A stretch of DNA of 64,000 nucleotides from Argopecten irradians (lineage: Eukaryota; Mollusca; Bivalvia; Pectinida; Pectinidae): NCBI RefSeq assembly GCF_041381155.1, contig NC_091134.1, positions 4,150,001-4,214,000 on the forward strand, written 5' to 3'. How positions within the stretch are numbered: position 1 is the stretch's first letter; each line of letters begins with the position of its first letter. Positions 60,601 through 64,000 of this stretch are shown piece by piece. Made by a program: the position numbers and the translations under genes. Below the pieces are notes generated by a model that did not search any database, was not told where the DNA came from, and saw only the letters and a list, made by a program, of their open reading frames with translations.

Positions 60601-63600
60601 CTTATAAGGCCATTATGGCATTGTTTTTGCCAACCTTTTCTAAAATGTTTCAAGAAATTTCAAATTACATTTCCTTATAATAATAAATCAGTTAAAATAA
60701 ATTGCATCCCTTCTATATTAGGGATCCTATTGTTTAGTGTTTATTTCATGAAAATTTGAGCAGACAAAGCTCGAAGTATGAACCAAGCCTTAGCTAACTG
60801 GATTGAATCTAGGTATGTATTTAGCTTTAGTCTTTAGTAGGACAAAAAGAGGCTGATGTTGACTTGTTTGTTACAGCTGTGGTCCTGCCTACCCTGTGGC
60901 TGTATATCCAGCAGCGGTTTGATTCCCCAGAGTATATGTTAGGGATCCTACTATCAGCCTATAGCCTGGCCGCCATGGTATCCAGCCCACTTCTAGGACG
61001 GTAATTAGGCAGTGATAATTAAGGACTCATACTTTCTATTCTAATTGTAAGAGTTAATGAATTTAGTTTTAAACACACATTTTTATTAAACAATTAGCAG
61101 GCTTTGAAGATGCAGAAGAACAAGATGTATTTTGGTTTTCAGCAAACTTAACTCAAATACTTGGGTTACACAAAAATACTGTTTACTTTAAATTGTACAT
61201 TTGTATTTATAGAGGTTTGACTATTCTATAATTTGACTTCTCTGATTAGCCAGAGTTGACAGTTTTCTTACATTATAACTGTAACCTTACATACACTAAC
61301 AATAAACTGCTAATTTGTTAGAAATCTTTTAACCTTCTACCCTTTAATTTTTACACTGTAGATGGGCTGACCGATCAAGGAAACCTAAAGTGATAATTAT
61401 ACTATGTGCAGTAGTCCAGGTGGGAGGAAATTTCATGTATTTAATGGGAGTGAGTCAGTGGTTCCTTCTGGCCAGCAGATTGGTTGTGGGTATGTAATAC
61501 ACATGTGCACACATACAGTTTAAATGGCATACATTTAACTTGGTACATGGTATATCTGTTTTACATCTTGATATATTTATCTACATTGTATCTGCTTTAT
61601 TATATTTTAATATTTTATTTTATCCTATGGTACAAAAGTATTTTTCCTACTTTTCCACTCAATCCTGGAGAATCTTTTAATTTTGTCTGTAACAAATATG
61701 AAGAAACAATAGAAACACACTCTTATTTATTTTAATTTTATCATTGAATAGTCTTGATTCCAAAATGTTAGTCTTGATTCCAAAATGTTGTTTTGTAGAA
61801 TACAGTATATAATTACTGCTAAAAAGTCTTAGAATTGAAGGTCTGACCTGCAATTTTGTAAAATTCATTAACAAAGAAGATATATTTCACATTTCTCAAT
61901 ACATTTGATTTGGTTTGCCAGGTTTTGGTGGAGGAGGCGAGTCTGTAATCCTCGGGGAAATTGCTCGCGTCACCACAGAACAGGAGAGGACAGGGATAAT
62001 CTCTCTAATGATCTCCATCAGACAGTGTGGTCTTCTCCTAGGTAGGAATGGACAAGAACTTCTACACATGTATCTTCCAGCTTTTAACATACCTATTATT
62101 TAAAGTGTGCAAATGTTGTTACTACTTATTAATTTAGTTCAATTCATATTGTGTCTATATATAGTAGAAATCAATAACTATCAAAATTCATAAGAAAGGT
62201 ATTTTCTGAAAATAAATATAGGACTTATCTAATATCATCAAGACCATGAGCATCAATGAAGAACCTGACATCACATTGTTGAATGTTAACGATTGAGCCA
62301 TTCTTTATATTCACAGGACCAGGCTTGAATTTATTCCTACGTTTAGCAAACTTCCATATTGGTCCATTTTTGGTGGATAAATTCAGCGTACCAGGGGTAA
62401 GTCATACAGACCGGTTGTGGACTTTTCATAATGAATACAAATTTTACTTTTTGATTAATATACCTTGATTATGTAATTTCTATTCTATATATTAAAAGTA
62501 ATTTTGACCATATATATTGTAATACCTTATAAAATGAATGTACATTAAGAATCAAATGTGAGTCCACAACTGAATTGCTATAAAAGTGTTTTCGATATAT
62601 TTGTTTTTACCTATTTGTTTACATGGAATATCCTGGGTAAACATTTGAAAGAATGGGGGCTAGCATATTGAATAAGGTTCTATTATGTTGTACAGTAATT
62701 ATCCATTTTGGATTTTTACAGTTATTCATGGCAGTACTTTGGGGCCTTCAGTCTCTACTTCTACTCATCATGTATACAGATCTACACAGGATCCAGACTG
62801 AGGCTGCCGCTAAGGAGAAATGTAAAAACAAACCTGAAACAATCCAGAACTACAGTGCTGTTCTAAACCAAAGTACTACCGAGAGGGATTTACTTCACAC
62901 TGTAAATGAAAGTGAACAGAGATACATGGAAATACATGGCAGTTCATCCTCTCAACAAGAATCCAACATTTCAAGGGGAAATAATTCCAAGCCCCGTCCA
63001 CAAGAAATTTCTTCCACAACTGAAGATTCAAAAAGTCCTGCTATTCAAAAATTATCATGGAGTTTTATCTTTAAAGGTAAATTTTGAATGAAGAACAAAC
63101 GAAATGTTTTAAAAAATAAAACAAAATATTTCTGGTTATGGCTGTGGCAAAAAATAGGCCATATTGGAAATTTACCATGTACATTGTATATCCTCTTTTC
63201 AATGACAACTTTTTAAGTATTTTCATTTATCCCATAAACTTTTTAAAATGTCAGGATATTTATCAGCAGATTCTGATACACATTTAGGTATGTCAATGTC
63301 ATTCCTATCACTTATGTAACATGAAAACAAGCGGATGTACACTGTACATATGTTTGTTGTAATTTTAATTGTGTATCTACCTTATAGAATACATTAGAGA
63401 GGAAGTAGTAGTGTTGATGGCCGTACAATTTAACAGCTTTTTCAACCAGGTTGGATTTGAGGTTAGTATATTCTTCATTCTTGAGTGGAAATTCATGTAA
63501 GTTATTTGTAAATCGTGAAATCACCATTGGGATACCAATATAATATTGATGGGAAGACATTCATTTTTATGTGTTAAAAAATTAGTTGTCCTATTTGAAT

Positions 63601-63843
63601 CGCTCATATTTTTATTAAAAATTAACATTAACTGTAAAGCATATATGATTAGCGGGTACATAATTAAATGAGCTTTTTTATGAAATTTTGTACCTATATT
63701 CTTTTCTATTTTACTACACAATTATATGTTTTTGTATATTTATATTCTGTTTGTTTCAGACAATGGTGACCTCTACACTACAGAAACTTCTACACTGGGG
63801 AGAACTAGAGAACAGTATAATGTACTGCTGTGCTGCTGTAGAG
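57648..63843 (+). CDS. MFSD8: MFSD8 (CLN7)-like major facilitator transporter, 5' part (eight coding exons)
   Basis: MFS carrier resembling MFSD8/CLN7, which in vertebrates is a lysosomal membrane protein. Exons: 57648-57726, 60877-61000, 61362-61489, 61922-62041, 62317-62396, 62722-63076, 63388-63461, 63760-63843; phases agree and give 348 residues before the window ends. Exon 1 codes MVTLKTRKRISYVTLGFFFL, the start of helix 1. VVLPTLWLYIQQRFDSPEYM and the helix 2-3 motif GRWADRSRKPK follow, then EQERTGIISLMISIRQCG and LLLGPGLN, matching the MFSD8 QERT...LGP pattern. Exon 6 holds a Ser/Asn-rich central cytosolic loop of about 100 residues between helices 6 and 7. Exons 7-8 give NSFFNQVGFE and HWGELENSIMYC. 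The C-terminal helices lie beyond the right edge. Paralogues are common in this family, so orthology is not proven. Confidence 0.82.
57786..57904. repeat. 23-bp tandem repeat in MFSD8 intron 1
   Basis: About five units of CAATAACTACAGATACACAT plus GTG, with starts at 57800, 57823, 57846 and 57869, followed by a partial unit. Confidence 0.88.
57998..59640. mobile_element. Foldback-like element with 39-bp subrepeats in inverted arms
   Basis: The left arm (57998-58155) holds about four units containing GACCGAAAACTCAG and CATTCAGAGTGAA-like strings. The right arm (about 59100-59640) holds nine or more well-conserved and several degenerate units of the same 39-bp sequence in the reverse orientation (CTGAGTTTTCGGTCTTCACT). 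The spacer of about 0.95 kb has no recognised gene (a 71-codon open frame at 58666-58881 matches nothing familiar). Inverted arms built from short tandem subrepeats around a unique loop are the hallmark of foldback (FB) transposons. Ends and target duplication were not resolved. It lies in MFSD8 intron 1. Confidence 0.6.
59232..59565. repeat. 39-bp minisatellite core (right arm)
   Basis: About nine units with a strict 39-bp period (TTTTCGG at 59322, 59361, 59400, 59439, 59478, 59517 and so on). Since 39 is a multiple of three it gives an artificial open frame with a 13-residue repeat (ENSACYIIFRVKT) on the minus strand. Confidence 0.92.
59989..60060 (+). promoter_or_regulatory. tRNA-like domain with Pol III A and B boxes, first LTR
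   Basis: TAGCTCAACCG (59996-60006) fits the A box and GGTTCAAATCC (60040-60050) fits the B box. The D stem GCTC/GAGC is perfect. GACCAGG can pair with TCTGGCC in an acceptor-like stem. The anticodon arm is poorly formed, so it is not a working tRNA gene. It resembles the head of a tRNA-derived SINE. Confidence 0.7.
60209..60282 (+). promoter_or_regulatory. tRNA-like domain with Pol III A and B boxes, second LTR
   Basis: TAGCTAAGTGG (60218-60228) fits the A box and GGTTCAAATCC (60262-60272) the B box. Here the anticodon-like stem CCTCT/AGAGG is perfect around a 7-base loop, but the loop lacks the usual U33. The domain starts with GACC and ends TCTGGCC, as in the first LTR. Confidence 0.7.
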
Positions 63844-64000
63844 GTAGATTTTACTAGTTTTGATTTGGGATTACTTATCAGCCCTTCCTCACCCAATTAC
63901 AGTATATGTAGTATAACTAGTATGAGGACAGGTGGACTGTTCATTAGTATTTTCCGTTGTGTTTATTTGTCCTTCTGTCAGTTCTTTCTCACATTATTTT

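Overview
The window is animal nuclear DNA: AT-rich, intron-rich, with GT-AG splice sites, four protein-coding genes and many short non-autonomous repeats. The gene complement (TMEM144, a Kv channel with the Shab/Shal/Shaw-type T1 zinc motif, a TRPC channel, an MFSD8-like carrier), the dense ACATGTAC-type palindromes and the hairpin elements fit a lophotrochozoan, most likely a bivalve mollusc. The species cannot be fixed from this sequence alone.

Layout. 1-3.2 kb holds dispersed repeats. 3.2-7.65 kb (+) is a complete nine-coding-exon TMEM144 gene. 8.6-9.95 kb holds an inverted-repeat element and a 42-bp minisatellite. 11.8-26.6 kb (-) is a voltage-gated K+ channel coded in only two exons, separated by a 13.2-kb intron full of hairpin elements and a 34-bp minisatellite. 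26.6-42.1 kb has no recognisable coding gene, apart from a possible 5' UTR exon of the K+ channel and a weak small-ORF candidate. 42.1-54.8 kb (-) is a complete 12-coding-exon TRPC channel of about 944 residues. 57.6 kb to the right edge (+) is the 5' part (eight coding exons) of an MFSD8/CLN7-like transporter, head to head with TRPC. The genes look like ordinary neighbours; nothing shows that they work together.

Most unusual points: (1) two unrelated genes each carry a tandem array that starts at an exon's 5' splice site and repeats that splice donor many times (TMEM144 intron 3 and TRPC intron 2); (2) a 351-bp LTR-type miniature element (TRIM) at 59958-60308 whose LTRs each contain a tRNA-like domain with Pol III A and B boxes, sitting inside a palindromic element; (3) a foldback-like structure in MFSD8 intron 1 with 39-bp subrepeats in inverted arms; (4) the Kv channel has an intact selectivity filter but Leu-Ile-Pro in place of the Pro-X-Pro hinge in S6. 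Exon coordinates were derived by hand from splice signals, reading-frame phase and family similarity. No alignment or transcript data were available.
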